DNA of 64,000 nt from Botrimarina colliarenosi (lineage in GTDB: Bacteria; Planctomycetota; Planctomycetia; Pirellulales; Lacipirellulaceae), in contig NZ_SJPR01000001.1 in NCBI RefSeq assembly GCF_007859955.1, forward strand, positions 1 to 64,000, read 5' to 3'. Position numbers and translations under genes: made by a program. A model generated the notes under the pieces. It was not told where the DNA came from. It worked only from the letters and a program-made list of their open reading frames with translations, and did no database searches. Positions 50,552 through 59,114 of the stretch are shown here, piece by piece (the first letter of the stretch is position 1; each line of letters opens with the position of its first letter).

Positions 50552-51523
50552 TCACTCCCCCTTCACGCCCTTCCACAGCTTGCGATCGATATTCGGGAAG
50601 TACTGTGTCCAGCGGCTGTCGCTGTTGGGGCACTCCTTGATCAGCCCGGCGAAGCTGGCGAGCTTGGCGTCCATGTCGTCGAGCGCCGCCAGGACGACCG
50701 CCTCGAGCGTCATCGGCACCTTGGGGCTGCCGAACTCGTAGCGGCCGTGGTGGCTGAGCACCATGTGCTTGAGCTCCATCAGCAGCACCGGCGGGAAGGC
50801 GATCTGGCTGCGCTGCTCCGCCTCGCGCGCCTTGGCGTCGAGGACGCAGACCGCCTGCACGATGTGGCCGAGCATCTGGCCCTCGTCGGTGTAGGCGAGG
50901 TCGCGCTCGTACTCGAGCTCGTCGACCTTGCCCGAGTCGTGCAGGAACGTGCCGACCAGCAGCTTCTCGAGATCGACCGCCGGGTACTTCGGCGCCACCA
51001 CCTGCACGAGGTCGAGCATGTTGACGACATGGTCGAGCAGGCCTCCCTTGTAGGCGTGGTGGTTCTTGATGCCGGCCGGGGCGCGGCAGAACTTGTCCAT
51101 GAAGACGTCGTCGCCGAGGTAGGCCTCGACCAGGGCGGCCAACGCCTTCTGCTTGACGCCGCGGAGGGTCTTAGTGAGCCGCTCACGGAGCTCCTGCACC
51201 TCGGCGGTCTGCAGGGTCATGAAGTCGGACTCGTCGACTTCGCCCGCTTCGGCCTTCTTAATGCTCTGAGCGATCAGCTGCATCGACCCCTGGAACAGCT
51301 GGGCCATCCCCTCGATGTAGAGGTAGTCGCCGTTCTCAAACGACGAGTACTCCCGCTCGCTGGCGTTCCACATCCGGCACGGCATCGACCCCGACCGGTC
51401 GGACAGGTCGATTTGCAGGAAGAGGTTCCCCTGCCGGTTGGGACGCAGCTGCTTGTTGCTGGCCAGGAAGACCTGGTCGACCTGCTGGTTGTGCTGCAGC
51501 TGCGAGACGAAGAGGCGGGACAT
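50552..51523 (-). CDS. YhaM-like 3'-5' exoribonuclease (OB-fold plus HD domain)
   Basis: The product is 323 residues from the ATG at 51523. The N-terminal OB-fold (FLQIDLSDRSGSMPCRMWNA, GDYLYIEGMAQLFQGSMQLI) is followed by an HD domain with KNHHAYKGGLLDHVVNML, GTFLHDSGKVDELEY (the HD pair) and HMVLSHHGRYEFGSPKVPMT. This matches YhaM/CBF1-type 3'-5' exoribonucleases. Metal ligands are present. The longer open frame to 51634 reads repeat DNA as IRNPNSPIRNP and is rejected. Its last 35 bp are duplicated at 50104-50138. Confidence 0.85.
   Translation of the reverse strand: MSRLFVSQLQHNQQVDQVFLASNKQLRPNRQGNLFLQIDLSDRSGSMPCRMWNASEREYSSFENGDYLYIEGMAQLFQGSMQLIAQSIKKAEAGEVDESDFMTLQTAEVQELRERLTKTLRGVKQKALAALVEAYLGDDVFMDKFCRAPAGIKNHHAYKGGLLDHVVNMLDLVQVVAPKYPAVDLEKLLVGTFLHDSGKVDELEYERDLAYTDEGQMLGHIVQAVCVLDAKAREAEQRSQIAFPPVLLMELKHMVLSHHGRYEFGSPKVPMTLEAVVLAALDDMDAKLASFAGLIKECPNSDSRWTQYFPNIDRKLWKGVKGE
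50554..50588. repeat. 35-bp direct repeat, inner copy
   Basis: Identical to 50104-50138, with starts 450 bp apart. It forms the 3' end of the OB/HD nuclease gene, including the first base of the complemented stop triplet. See the outer copy. Confidence 0.9.
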
Positions 51524-51560
51524 CGGATTGCGGATTGGGGAATTCGGGTTGCGGATTGGC
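51524..51560. repeat. GGATTGCGGATT-type repeat abutting a start codon
   Basis: The tract contains CGGATTGCGGATTGG and GGGTTGCGGATTGG and touches the ATG of the OB/HD nuclease gene. The same motif is inside gcvPB (41411-41438) and, reversed, near 50070-50097. It leaves no room for an SD. Confidence 0.75.
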
Positions 51561-51708
51561 TTGACGGATGAGCCTACCAGATAGGGCGCCCCGGTACGCG
51601 GGGGCACGGCATTCCCGGCGAGGACGACTGTCAACTAGAATGCCGGCCCCCGTAGAATGCCGGGCCGTACCGATACTCCCACACCCCACTTCCGACTTCC
51701 CCCTTCGA

Positions 51709-53211
51709 ATGGCCAAAACCGCCGTCTCTCCCACCCGGGCCGAGAACTACCCCGAGTGGTACCAGCAGGTCGTCAAGGCGGCTGACCTCGCCGAGAACTC
51801 CGACGTGCGCGGCTGCATGGTCATCAAACCGTGGGGCTACGCAATCTGGGAGGGGATCCAACGCGGGCTTGACACCCGCTTCAAGGAGACCGGGCACGAG
51901 AACGCTTACTTCCCGCTCTTCATCCCGATGAGCTTCCTCGAAAAGGAGGCCGAGCACGTTGAGGGGTTCGCCAAGGAGTGCGCGGTCGTCACGCACCACC
52001 GGCTGGAGCCTGACGGCAAGGGGGGCCTGCAGCCCGCGCCGAGCGCCAAGCTCGAAGAGCCGCTGATCGTCCGCCCCACGAGCGAGACCATCATCGGCGC
52101 GACCTTCGCCCGTTGGGTGCAGAGCTACCGCGACCTGCCCATTCTTATCAACCAGTGGGCCAACGTCGTCCGCTGGGAGCTCCGGACGCGGATGTTCCTC
52201 CGCACGACCGAGTTCCTCTGGCAAGAGGGGCATACCGTCCACGCCACGAGTGACGAGGCGGTGGAAGAGACCCGCAAGATGCTCGACGTCTACGCCGAGT
52301 TCGCCGAGAACGTCATGGCGATGCCGGTCATCAAGGGCGAGAAGACGGCCGGCGAGCGATTCCCCGGCGCCGTGGCGACTTACTCGATCGAGGCGATGAT
52401 GCAGGACCGCAAGGCGCTGCAGGCCGGCACAAGCCACTTCCTCGGCCAAAACTTCGCCAAGGCGCAAGAGATCAAGTTCCAGAGCCAAGCCGGCGAGCTC
52501 GAGTTCGCCTGGACCACCAGCTGGGGGGTCAGCACACGGCTGGTCGGCGGCCTGATCATGTCGCACGCCGACGACGACGGCCTCGTCTGCCCGCCGCGGC
52601 TCGCCCCGGCGCACGTCGTGATTCTGCCAATCTACAAGAGCGACGAAGAGCGCGCGACGGTCCTCGCCTACTGCGAATCGCTGAAGGCCGAGCTTGCGAC
52701 GCAATCCTACGAGGGCGAGGCGATCCGCGTGAAGCTCGACGACCGCGACATCCGTGGCGGCGACAAGAAGTGGCAGTGGGTCAAGCGTGGCGTGCCGATC
52801 CGTGTCGAGATCGGGCCACGCGACGTGGCGGGCGGCGGCGCCTTTGTCGGCACGCGGATCGGCGAGAAGCCCCAGGGGATGGACCGGGCGAAGCTCGTCG
52901 CCGAAGCGCCGGCCATGCTGGCACAGCTGCAGCAGCAGATGTTCGACCGCGCCAAGCAGGCCCGTGACGACGCCTCGGTGGTGATCGACTCGCTGGCCGA
53001 GTTCGAGGCGTTCTTCGCCGACGGCCAGCCGGGCGGACTCGTCTACGCCCACTTCACCGACGGCCCCGACATGGAGGCCAAGTGCAAGGAGCTGAAAGTC
53101 ACGCCGCGCTGCATCCCGCTCGAGCCGCTGCTGGGGGATGATGGCCCCGGCAAGTGTCTCTTCACAGGCGCCAAGAGCGAGCGACGGGCCGTGTTTGCCA
53201 GGGCCTATTAA
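51709..53211 (+). CDS. proS: Prolyl-tRNA synthetase, archaeal/eukaryotic (type 3) form
   Basis: The product is 500 residues. It charges tRNA-Pro with proline. Class II motifs are present: YPEWYQQVVKAADLAENSDV, the motif 2 region VRWELRTRMFLRTTEFLWQE and GQNFAKAQEIKFQSQAGELE, TTSWGVSTRLVGGLIMSH for motif 3, and a C-terminal anticodon-binding part plus zinc-type extension ending in Tyr. It lacks the insertion domain of the bacterial-type enzyme, as expected for the roughly 500-residue type 3 form. ATG at 51709 is right after ACTTCCCCCTTCGA, the leader shared with gcvPA; no SD. Confidence 0.95.
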   Translation: MAKTAVSPTRAENYPEWYQQVVKAADLAENSDVRGCMVIKPWGYAIWEGIQRGLDTRFKETGHENAYFPLFIPMSFLEKEAEHVEGFAKECAVVTHHRLEPDGKGGLQPAPSAKLEEPLIVRPTSETIIGATFARWVQSYRDLPILINQWANVVRWELRTRMFLRTTEFLWQEGHTVHATSDEAVEETRKMLDVYAEFAENVMAMPVIKGEKTAGERFPGAVATYSIEAMMQDRKALQAGTSHFLGQNFAKAQEIKFQSQAGELEFAWTTSWGVSTRLVGGLIMSHADDDGLVCPPRLAPAHVVILPIYKSDEERATVLAYCESLKAELATQSYEGEAIRVKLDDRDIRGGDKKWQWVKRGVPIRVEIGPRDVAGGGAFVGTRIGEKPQGMDRAKLVAEAPAMLAQLQQQMFDRAKQARDDASVVIDSLAEFEAFFADGQPGGLVYAHFTDGPDMEAKCKELKVTPRCIPLEPLLGDDGPGKCLFTGAKSERRAVFARAY

Positions 53212-53281
53212 GCGGTCTCGCCGCGGAGACGCGACGCGCGCCGAGGTTCTTAGGGCGTTGTCAAAGCTGAGTTCTAGGATG

Positions 53282-53342
53282 AGCCGATTGGGCGCTAGCC
53301 CCGGTTGAATAACCAAGAACCGTGGCTAGCGCCAAAACGGCT
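53282..53342. terminator. Palindromic repeat after proS
   Basis: Arms 53282-53306 and 53318-53342 pair over 25 bp with three mismatches around an 11-nt loop. The core is GGCGCTAGCC / GGCTAGCGCC. It is related to 34228-34292, which shares AGCCG and the TAGC core. It lies 70 bp past the proS stop and may end that transcript; no U-tract. Confidence 0.65.
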
Positions 53343-53422
53343 AATGGCGCCAACCCCCATTCTCTAGCTTTTACAAGGCACTAAATCGTGCTGACATTCT
53401 CGCGGCGGCTCTGCCGCCAAAT

Positions 53423-53534
53423 CTCCCTCCCCTTGATGGGGAGGGTCGGGGAGGGGTGAGGAACCCGTGTACCCGGCGCGCCGCCCTCCCCCCACTTATC
53501 CGGGGAAGTGGCCTCCCCACGAGGGGGGAGGGCG
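53423..53534. repeat. C/G-rich inverted repeats in a 499-bp intergenic region
   Basis: CTCCCTCCCC is followed by GGGGAGGGTCGGGGAGGGG (left part to about 53456), then CGCCCTCCCCCC (53482-53493) pairs perfectly with GGGGGGAGGGCG (53523-53534). The left part resembles 27227-27261. The rest of 53212-53710 holds the proS-distal palindrome and a tandem GTCCGTCGCCAGAGG repeat at about 53559-53591; I see no gene. Confidence 0.7.
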
Positions 53535-53710
53535 ATTTAGCGATCCCGTCGCTAATGGTCCGTCGCCAGAGGCCAAAGGTCCGTCGCCAGAGGAATGTCA
53601 ACACGACTTAGCCGCCGACCTGCCGTTGTCCCGTGTCTCCGCGGTGATCCTTTTCCGCTTATACTTGGGGACGCCGTCGCTGCCGCCGAGACCTGCTTAG
53701 GAAATTCGCG

Positions 53711-54952
53711 ATGAAGCTCTTGCCGATCGCCCTTGTGTCGCTTGCCTGCGGGGCCGGGTTGGGAGTCGCCTTGGCTTATGTCGAGGTGGGGCCGACCGAG
53801 ACCGCCTTTGCCCCCGCGCCACGCGAAGGGGAAACGTTCCTTCCGCAAGGCGCGGGATCGGTTGGCCCGACGGCGCTGAAAGCCGAGGGGCCTGTCGCGA
53901 CGGTCGACGCCGCGATCTACGACTTCGGCACGATGCAGCGTGGCGTCACGGAGACCCACGAGTTTATCTTCACCAACGAAGGGACGTCCCCTTTGACGTT
54001 GGAAGTGGGGCGGACCAGCTGCAAGTGCACGCTCGGCGCCGTTGCTAACCGGCCGCTCAAGCCGGGCGAGTCGACGCCGGTCAAGCTCGAGTGGGTCGCC
54101 AAGTCGCTGCCGGGCGAGTTCCGGCAGGTCGCCAGTGTCCTGACCAACGACCCCCGCCGGCCGACCATCGAATTGACGGTCGAAGGCGTTATCACCGAGA
54201 CGGCGGGCCTCTCGCCCGAGGAGTTCTTGCTCGGGAGGATCGCCGCCGACGAAGTAGCGACCGCCACGGTCTATCTCGCCAGCTACGACGAGGAGGCGAC
54301 CGAACCGGTGCGGGTGGAAGCGATGATGCCGTCGTCGGCGGCCATGGCCGACCATTACCGCTTCGACGTGGAGCCGGTTGAAGGCGACGACCTGCCGCTC
54401 GAGCGCGCCAGCAAGGGCGTCAAGATCACGGTCACCGCCGGCCCGGGTCTGCCGATCGGCCACATCACGGAGTGGGTGACCGTGAAGACCAACCTGCAAG
54501 ACGGCAAGCCGAGCGGCGCAGCGGGCGACGGCTCGACGCTGCAGGTCCCGCTGCTGGCGGTCGTCGAGGGAGACATCTCGCTGCACGGCGCCCATTGGTC
54601 CAAGGAACGGAGCGTCCTGAACCTCGGCACCGTGTCGAGCCGCGAAGGGAAGGAGTCGAAGCTGAGGCTCTCGTTCAAGGGGGACCACGCCGATGCGACC
54701 CGGGCGGAGGTCGCCTCGGTCGATCCCGAATGGCTTGAGGTTGATTTGGCCGAGCCGATCAAGATCCGCGACGGCGTCGTTCACCAGCCGATGACGGTCC
54801 GGATCCCGCCCGGCCGCCAACCGCAGATCCGCAGCGGCGCCGGCGCCGAAGCGGGGGGCGTGGGCGACGGGGACGCCCTTATCCGCCTGAAAACGAACCA
54901 CCCCACCTCGTCCGAACTGGACGTGAAGGTCCGATTTGTGATAGCGCAGTAG
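53711..54952 (+). CDS. Exported DUF1573 (ASH-like) protein
   Basis: The product is 413 residues. An N-terminal signal or anchor (LLPIALVSLACGAGLGVALA) precedes a DUF1573 domain at about 65-155: AIYDFGTMQRGVTETHEFIF, NEGTSPLTLEVGRTSCKCTL with the conserved SCxC cysteines, and PGESTPVKLEWVAKSLPGEF. Two further Ig/ASH-like beta regions follow. DUF1573 proteins are extracytoplasmic and of unknown function. It is followed on the same strand, after 153 bp, by the tetraheme protein gene. Confidence 0.85.
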   Translation: MKLLPIALVSLACGAGLGVALAYVEVGPTETAFAPAPREGETFLPQGAGSVGPTALKAEGPVATVDAAIYDFGTMQRGVTETHEFIFTNEGTSPLTLEVGRTSCKCTLGAVANRPLKPGESTPVKLEWVAKSLPGEFRQVASVLTNDPRRPTIELTVEGVITETAGLSPEEFLLGRIAADEVATATVYLASYDEEATEPVRVEAMMPSSAAMADHYRFDVEPVEGDDLPLERASKGVKITVTAGPGLPIGHITEWVTVKTNLQDGKPSGAAGDGSTLQVPLLAVVEGDISLHGAHWSKERSVLNLGTVSSREGKESKLRLSFKGDHADATRAEVASVDPEWLEVDLAEPIKIRDGVVHQPMTVRIPPGRQPQIRSGAGAEAGGVGDGDALIRLKTNHPTSSELDVKVRFVIAQ

Positions 54953-55105
54953 GCGCCTCGCGGGCCGCTTTCGCCGGACCCCTGGGGAAGAGGTTACCTA
55001 TCGAACCGCCTCCCATAGGGGGGCGACCGGACGAGCCGCGCCGAAGTCGTTCGCATTCGACCGTCGCGGTTCGGTTTCTGACACGCCGATTTACGACACC
55101 AAGCC

Positions 55106-56848
55106 GTGCCCTTCTCAAAAACACTGCTCTCGATCTCCGCGGTCCTTTTCGCCGGCGTCATGGTGATGCTCGCGACCGCCGGGGCGCCGCCGCTCGCCGA
55201 GCAACCGGGCGGTGACACCCCGCCGCCATACCTGGTGGCGGAGGACGCCTTGCCACAGGTCGCCAAGCGCTACGGCCTCGACGAGGAGGCGCTGGCCCGA
55301 CTCCGCCGCGCGCACCACCACCTAGTCGAGCACCAGTCGCAGCCGAAGCCCGACCCGGTCAAGGCAAACGGCGAAGTCTTCACCCAGGCGAACGGCGACC
55401 CCTGGCCCAAACCCGACGCCGCGATCGTCTTCACCGGCGAGCAGATCGGCTACCTCGAGCCGTGCGGTTGCGCGGGGCTCGAGAACCAGAAGGGGGGGCT
55501 CAAACGGCGCCACACGATGGTCCGCACCCTGCGCGACCTGTGGGGCTGGCCAGTCGCCCTGTTCGACGCGGGTGAACAGGTCCGCTACTTCGGCCCGCAG
55601 GCCGACATCAAGCACCGCCGCACGATCGAGGCCCTTATCGAGATTGGCTACGACGCCGTCGGCTTTGGCGTGAAAGACCTGCGGACCGAGCTGCTTGGCA
55701 TGGCGATCAACCTCGACGAAGCGACCAACCCGCTGACGTCGGCCAACGTCGGCGTGCTCGACTTCGACAGCGGCTTCACCAAGCGGTGGCGTGTCGTCGA
55801 ACTCAAGGGAGCCGCGTCGTCTCCGACGGCTGCGCCGGTGCGGATCGGCGTGACCCAGGTCCTCTCCAAGTCGTCACTCGCCGAGGTCTCGCCCAGCGAC
55901 GACCTGATGACGACGCCCGCCGAGGAAGCGCTCGCCGAGCTGCTGCCGCAGATCGAAGCCGACCGCTGCGACCAGAACGTGCTGATGGTTTACGGCGACC
56001 GGGCCGAAGCCGAAGCGCTCGCCCGCCAGTTCGACGTCTTCGACTGGGTGGTCGCCGCCCGCGGCGCCGACGAGCCGCCGAACCTGCCCCGCAAGATCGA
56101 GGGGACGACCCGCGGCGGCGGATCAATGATGGTCGAGGTTGGCCATAAGGGGATGTACGCCGTCGTCGTCGGTCTCTACCGCAACGCCGGCACGGACGCC
56201 AATCCGGGCGAAGGCTGGGAAGCGCGTTACCAAAAAACGCCACTCGACCACCGTTGGGCCGATTCGCCCGAGATGGCCGAGCGCCTCGCCAGCTACCAGG
56301 CCGAGCTCGAACAGCTTGGGTGGAAAGGGCTCGGGCTGCGCGAGGCGATCCACCCGACCAATCGGGAGTTCGCCGGCTCCGACGCCTGCAAGGACTGCCA
56401 CACCGCGGCGTGGGAGGTCTTCGAGAAGACGCCCCACTACCACACGACCGAGACGCTCGTCGCGCTGCAGCCCGCGCGGCACTTCGACCCCGAGTGCATC
56501 GCCTGCCACGCGGTCGGCTGGGACCCACAGAGGTACTACCCCTACAAGACCGGTTGGACGAGCTATTCACAAACGCCCGACAAGTACAGCCAGGGATGTG
56601 AGAACTGCCACGGCCCCGCGGCGCGCCACGTGGCGGTCGAGATGGGCGACCTCGAAGTCGATGAGGCCGAGGAGCAAGCGCTCCGCGCGGCGCTCCATCT
56701 TGAGATCGTCGAGAACGAAGGGAACCTCAAGGGGCAGGAGCTTGGCAAGGTGGTCAACAACTGTCTCGGCTGCCACGATCTCGACAACTCACCCGACTTC
56801 GACTTCCAGAAGTACTGGCCCGAGGTGGCGCACAAGGGATTGGATTAA
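55106..56848 (+). CDS. Exported tetraheme cytochrome with 5'-nucleotidase-like N-terminal domain
   Basis: The product is 580 residues. The start is GTG at 55106 before a signal or anchor segment (TLLSISAVLFAGVMVMLATA). Residues about 105-370 resemble the UshA-type metallophosphoesterase/nucleotidase layout, with IGYLEPCGCAGLENQKGGLK + RRH (two cysteines near 120) and GYDAVGFGVKDL. Residues 420-560 hold four CxxCH sites: CKDCH (428), CIACH (464), CENCH (498) and CLGCH (553), plus distal histidines (HYH, HPT), typical of cytochrome c554-like domains. A periplasmic redox protein is expected. Substrate unknown; metal ligands of the phosphoesterase part are incomplete, so it may be non-catalytic. 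Confidence 0.85.
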   Translation: MPFSKTLLSISAVLFAGVMVMLATAGAPPLAEQPGGDTPPPYLVAEDALPQVAKRYGLDEEALARLRRAHHHLVEHQSQPKPDPVKANGEVFTQANGDPWPKPDAAIVFTGEQIGYLEPCGCAGLENQKGGLKRRHTMVRTLRDLWGWPVALFDAGEQVRYFGPQADIKHRRTIEALIEIGYDAVGFGVKDLRTELLGMAINLDEATNPLTSANVGVLDFDSGFTKRWRVVELKGAASSPTAAPVRIGVTQVLSKSSLAEVSPSDDLMTTPAEEALAELLPQIEADRCDQNVLMVYGDRAEAEALARQFDVFDWVVAARGADEPPNLPRKIEGTTRGGGSMMVEVGHKGMYAVVVGLYRNAGTDANPGEGWEARYQKTPLDHRWADSPEMAERLASYQAELEQLGWKGLGLREAIHPTNREFAGSDACKDCHTAAWEVFEKTPHYHTTETLVALQPARHFDPECIACHAVGWDPQRYYPYKTGWTSYSQTPDKYSQGCENCHGPAARHVAVEMGDLEVDEAEEQALRAALHLEIVENEGNLKGQELGKVVNNCLGCHDLDNSPDFDFQKYWPEVAHKGLD

Positions 56849-56933
56849 ATCGTAGGGGCCGCTGTGCGGACCGTCGTCGGCGGTTAAAAAGCCTCGTCGC
56901 GGCGCGGCGGCAACGGACGGCTCGCTATTAGGT

Positions 56934-57018
56934 CTGTAGGAGGCGTCTCCGGCGCCGATTACGGCTTCCATGCCATGATGGCGTGGTGCGCGTTATCGGC
57001 GTCGGAGACGCCTTCTGC
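56934..57018. repeat. Hairpin repeat element, copy 2
   Basis: Arms at about 56935-56961 and 56992-57018 pair over 27 bp, with three G-U pairs and one mismatch. The left arm holds GTAGGAGGCGTCTCCGGCGC. The 30-nt loop keeps ACGG...CCAT...GGTGCGCG seen in copy 1 (26144-26232). The loop can form an inner stem CCATGCCA/TGGCGTGG. It lies between the tetraheme gene and the PEP-CTERM gene, both plus strand. The rest of 56849-57222 shows no gene; AT-rich sequence at 57020-57060 may contain the PEP-CTERM gene promoter. Confidence 0.9.
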
Positions 57019-57222
57019 AAAACAATTGGGTGACATTAACTTGTCGCTCCGGCCTAGAGGGAAACATCTAGGTCGCGTGTGAATTGCCGGCGATTTGGCG
57101 GGGTTTTCCTTGACGGCCGGAGCGATCGACCTGATAACCGCCTAGCGCCATATCGGCGCGGGCCTCATCTGCTTAACCCTGCTTGTTTTTCATCAGGGGC
57201 ATTCTCCCTCGGAGTCGGTCTA

Positions 57223-58185
57223 ATGAATCTGAAAACTAGTTCTCTCACCACCCTCTCGGCGGCGGTGGGCCTCTTGGCGGCGGTAGGGACGTCGTCGCCG
57301 CTTCTCGCGGCGCCGTTGCTGCAGTTTGTTGACAACATGAACGGCAGCGTCACGCTGCAAGTGACACCCGACGCGGGGCTGCTGCCCGGCTCGCTCGGCG
57401 CCGAAACGGCGCTTTCGGTCCAAGGCGTGGGCGTCAACTTCACCGGCGTCTCGATCGCCGACACGACGGTGTGGGACACGGCGAACCCCGGCGCCAACCC
57501 GTTCACAGGTGGCGAAACCAACGGTCTCTACACCAACCTCGCGGCGAATGAGATTTTCGCCGCCTACGGTTCGGCGGTGCTGAACTCTCCCGCCGCGACC
57601 AACTTTCTGACGATCAACTACACCGGCGCCGGGACCATCCTCGCCAGCGGGCTTGTCGCCCAGCAGGGGACTAACTTCAACAACCTGTCGGCGAGCGTCG
57701 GTGTCGGCAGTAGCACGCCGCAACTGCCGACGATTCAGTTCGTCGACAACGGCGACGGCACCGTGACGCTGCAGATCGTCGCCTACGAGAGCGGTTCGAC
57801 CGGCTCGGAGTTGGCGTTCTCCGTCGATGTCGGTGATGGGCTCCTCATCACCAGCGCGGTCATTGCCGACTCGGCGACCTTCGACATGGCGAACCCGGGT
57901 GACAATCCGTTCACCGGCACGGTGACGAACGGTCTCTACACCGACTTTGTGGCCAATCAGGTTTTCGCGTCCTACGGAAGCGGAATTCTCTCCCCCGGAA
58001 CTTACGACTTCTTGACGCTCGGCGTTTCGGGCAACGGGACCCTGAACGCGACGGGAGTCGTCTCGCAACAAGGCATGCTCAACAGCGGGCTTTCGGCCAG
58101 CATCGATCTGGTCCCCGAGCCGACCTCGGCGTTGCTGCTGACCGTGGGCGTCGTCGCCTGCGGTTGCCGGTATCGGGCCGCCTGA
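57223..58185 (+). CDS. PEP-CTERM secreted protein with two tandem beta-domains
   Basis: The product is 320 residues from the ATG at 57223, which gives the signal peptide LTTLSAAVGLLAAVGTSSPL. Two repeats of about 130 residues follow: one from PLLQFVDNMNGSVTLQV, the other from PTIQFVDNGDGTVTLQI. Both contain DxANPGxNPFTG, TNGLYT and FAxYGS and end LSAS. The pattern is beta-rich, cohesin-like, but I cannot assign a family. The C-terminus VPEPTSALLLTVGVVACGCR + YRAA is a PEP-CTERM signal with a short basic end. Likely cell-surface. Confidence 0.8.
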   Translation: MNLKTSSLTTLSAAVGLLAAVGTSSPLLAAPLLQFVDNMNGSVTLQVTPDAGLLPGSLGAETALSVQGVGVNFTGVSIADTTVWDTANPGANPFTGGETNGLYTNLAANEIFAAYGSAVLNSPAATNFLTINYTGAGTILASGLVAQQGTNFNNLSASVGVGSSTPQLPTIQFVDNGDGTVTLQIVAYESGSTGSELAFSVDVGDGLLITSAVIADSATFDMANPGDNPFTGTVTNGLYTDFVANQVFASYGSGILSPGTYDFLTLGVSGNGTLNATGVVSQQGMLNSGLSASIDLVPEPTSALLLTVGVVACGCRYRAA

Positions 58186-58213
58186 GCGGATTGTATTTTT
58201 TTACGGCAGATTG

Positions 58214-58250
58214 CGCCCTGGTCGCTCTATGCGGCCGGGGCGTTTTTTTT
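58214..58250 (+). terminator. Rho-independent terminator
   Basis: CGCCCTGGTCGC (58214-58225) pairs fully, with two G-U pairs, with GCGGCCGGGGCG (58231-58242) around a 5-nt loop, followed by eight T. It ends the PEP-CTERM gene transcript. Confidence 0.95.
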
Positions 58251-58336
58251 CTCTTGGCGCCAAGCTTGGCCGCCTCGTGGCCAATACTTCCCTGTCTAGA
58301 TCTATCGGGTTTCCTTTCGTCTGGAACTGAGCCGTC

Positions 58337-59043
58337 ATGTCCCGCTATACGCTTGATGAGTTTCTTGAAGCCACTCGCCAAACCGATCGAAAAGAAGGGT
58401 TCTTTGAGCTCGAGAATCCCCGGATGCTCGAGTTGAACCTCGGCTCCGAAGGCATGCCCTCCGAAGCGTGGATCAAGACGGGTTCGATGGTTGGCTACGT
58501 CGGCCAAGTCCGCTTCACTCGTGAAGGGTTGTTGCAGCAAGGGGTCGGCAACCTACTCAAGAAGGCGGTTAGCGGCGAAGGCGCCCGTCTCACCAAGGCC
58601 GAGGGGATTGGTCGGGTCTATCTCGCCGACACGGCGAAGAAAGTGACGGTCCTGCAACTCCAGGGGAGGCGGTCTACGTCAACGGCAACGACGTGCTCGC
58701 CTTCGAGACCCCGATCCGTAACGAAATCAAAATGATGAAGCGGATCTCGGGCTTGCTGGCGGGCGGGCTGTTCAACGTTCGTCTGCAAGGGAGCGGACTG
58801 CTAGCGATCACCACTCACTACGACCCCGTGACGCTACGCGTATCGCCGGGGCATCCGGTCTGCACCGACCCGAACGCCACCGTCGCATGGTCGGGATCGC
58901 TCGAGCCGACACTGCGGACTGACGTGTCACTCAAAACCTTCTTCGGCCGCGGCAGTGGCGAATCGATCCAGATGCAGTTCGATGGCGACGGGTTCGTCGT
59001 CATCCAGCCGATGGAAGAGGTGTACGTTCAGGCGGGCGCCTAA
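58337..59043 (+). pseudogene. AIM24 (DUF124) family gene with a single-base frameshift
   Basis: Two frames together make one AIM24 protein of about 235 residues. Frame one from ATG at 58337 reads MSRYTLDEFLEATRQTDRKE through KKVTVLQLQG; the other frame continues EAVYVNGNDVLAFETP through GRGSGESIQMQFDGDGFVVI to the stop at 59043. The switch is at the G-run 58663-58666: CAG GGG AG reads through if one more G is present (G5 not G4). Both halves are well conserved, so the break is recent, a sequencing error, or a slippage site. AIM24 proteins are of uncertain function, possibly membrane-associated. Confidence 0.85.
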
Positions 59044-59060
59044 AATCGATCTCGAAATGC

Positions 59061-59096
59061 AAAAAGCGGGGGCCGCACCGTAGCGCAGCCCCCGCT
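59061..59096 (-). terminator. Intrinsic terminator of the acidic exported protein gene
   Basis: AGCGGGGGC (59065-59073) pairs with GCCCCCGCT (59088-59096) around a 14-nt loop. On the minus strand the stem is followed by five T (59065-59061). It lies just past the stop of the minus-strand gene at 59115 and also separates it from the AIM24 gene. Confidence 0.8.
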
Positions 59097-59114
59097 CGAC
59101 TAAAAGGGGGCGGC

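Noticed and set aside
51524..51634. N-terminal extension of the OB/HD nuclease
   Set aside because: The residues IRNPNSPIRNP come from repeat DNA and the OB-fold starts at MSRLFVSQL.
51631..53316. 561-residue minus-strand frame antisense to proS
   Set aside because: Shadow frame; class II synthetase motifs are intact on the plus strand.
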